Below, piece after piece: positions 14,595 through 14,769 of a stretch of 14,769 bases of DNA. The translations under genes were made by a program, and so were the position numbers. The notes below the pieces were generated by a model. It made no database searches and was not told where the DNA came from. It saw nothing but the letters and a program-made list of their open reading frames with translations. Position 1 is the first letter of the stretch. Each line of letters begins with the position of its first letter. Origin of the DNA: Bacillota bacterium (GTDB lineage: Bacteria; Bacillota; Clostridia; Peptostreptococcales; Anaerovoracaceae); contig JAEEUO010000004.1 in assembly GCA_016286935.1 (NCBI GenBank), positions 1 through 14,769 of the forward strand, written 5' to 3'.

Positions 14595-14609
14595 CTCGTT
14601 CGGTTCGGA

Positions 14610-14769
14610 TCACGCTCCGTCCCGGATCATCGTCCGGACGCGGAAGCCCTCGCGGGCAGGGCGCACGATGACGGCGCCGTGCCGGTCGTTTCTAAAGACC
14701 AGTATACCGAAGCGGTCGAGTTTTTCAAGCGTCGAAGGGGACGGATGGCCGTAGGCGTTGTTCCGGCCG
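14610..14769 (-). CDS. comEC: ComEC/Rec2 family DNA uptake channel protein, C-terminal end only
   Basis: The last 52 codons of a gene entering from the right edge end at TGA 14612-14610. The visible peptide contains NNAYGHPSPSTLEKLDRFGI and VFRNDRHGAVIV. It matches the end of the metallo-beta-lactamase-like domain of ComEC, where the pattern is N-x-YGHPxPxxLxxL followed by YRTDxxGxI. ComEC forms the membrane channel for single-stranded DNA in competence. The rest lies outside the window, so completeness cannot be judged. Position before holA supports the call. Confidence 0.8.
   Translation of the reverse strand, partial: GRNNAYGHPSPSTLEKLDRFGILVFRNDRHGAVIVRPAREGFRVRTMIRDGA

Overview
The window is a dense, GC-rich bacterial region in which every supported gene lies on the minus strand, so it is transcribed from the right edge to the left. 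The right edge (14769 to about 13500) has the end of comEC and a complete holA, a housekeeping pair usual in Bacillota, closed by one or two hairpins. From a 230-base AT-rich intergenic region leftwards, about 13.3 kb forms one apparent operon with almost no gaps: many junctions are ATGA or TAATG overlaps and most genes have strong GGAGG-type ribosome binding sites. ComEC-HolA, the Shine-Dalgarno pattern and the anaerobic hydrogen metabolism suggest a GC-rich anaerobic member of Bacillota (Clostridia-like). The genus cannot be told from the sequence.

Operon layout, in transcription order: hypF, hypC, hypD, hypE (cofactor maturation); a NuoC-like subunit and the [NiFe] large subunit (mbhK, mbhL); hypA; the Mrp-antiporter-like membrane module (mrpE, mrpF, mrpG, mbhD, mbhE, mrpB, mrpC and a long mrpD, equivalent to mbhA to mbhH); then the NuoH-like anchor (mbhM), the small subunit (mbhJ) and an iron-sulfur subunit (mbhN-like) that runs off the left edge. 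Together they encode a group 4, Mbh-type, energy-converting [NiFe] hydrogenase. Such complexes pass electrons from reduced ferredoxin to protons, make H2, and use the energy to drive ion movement through the Mrp-like subunits. hypF/C/D/E make and deliver the Fe(CN)2CO centre and hypA supplies nickel. hypB is not in the window, and no maturation protease is seen, which fits a large subunit that ends right after its last cysteine motif.

Most notable points: (1) the MbhN-like subunit carries six 4Fe-4S binding motifs instead of two, the last four arising from a tandem 63-residue duplication, followed by an Ala/Pro/Lys/Glu-rich tail cut by the window edge; (2) a near-consensus Rex (NADH/NAD+ sensor) operator lies next to a good sigma-A-type promoter upstream of hypF, suggesting redox control of the whole operon; (3) the MrpD/MbhH subunit is 640 residues and appears to include the region that is a separate MbhI subunit in archaeal Mbh; (4) three consecutive membrane subunits end in strongly charged tails; (5) the catalytic genes are split on either side of the membrane module, with hypA embedded between them.

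No stretch over 300 bases lacks a gene. No tRNA, rRNA, CRISPR array or mobile element was seen.
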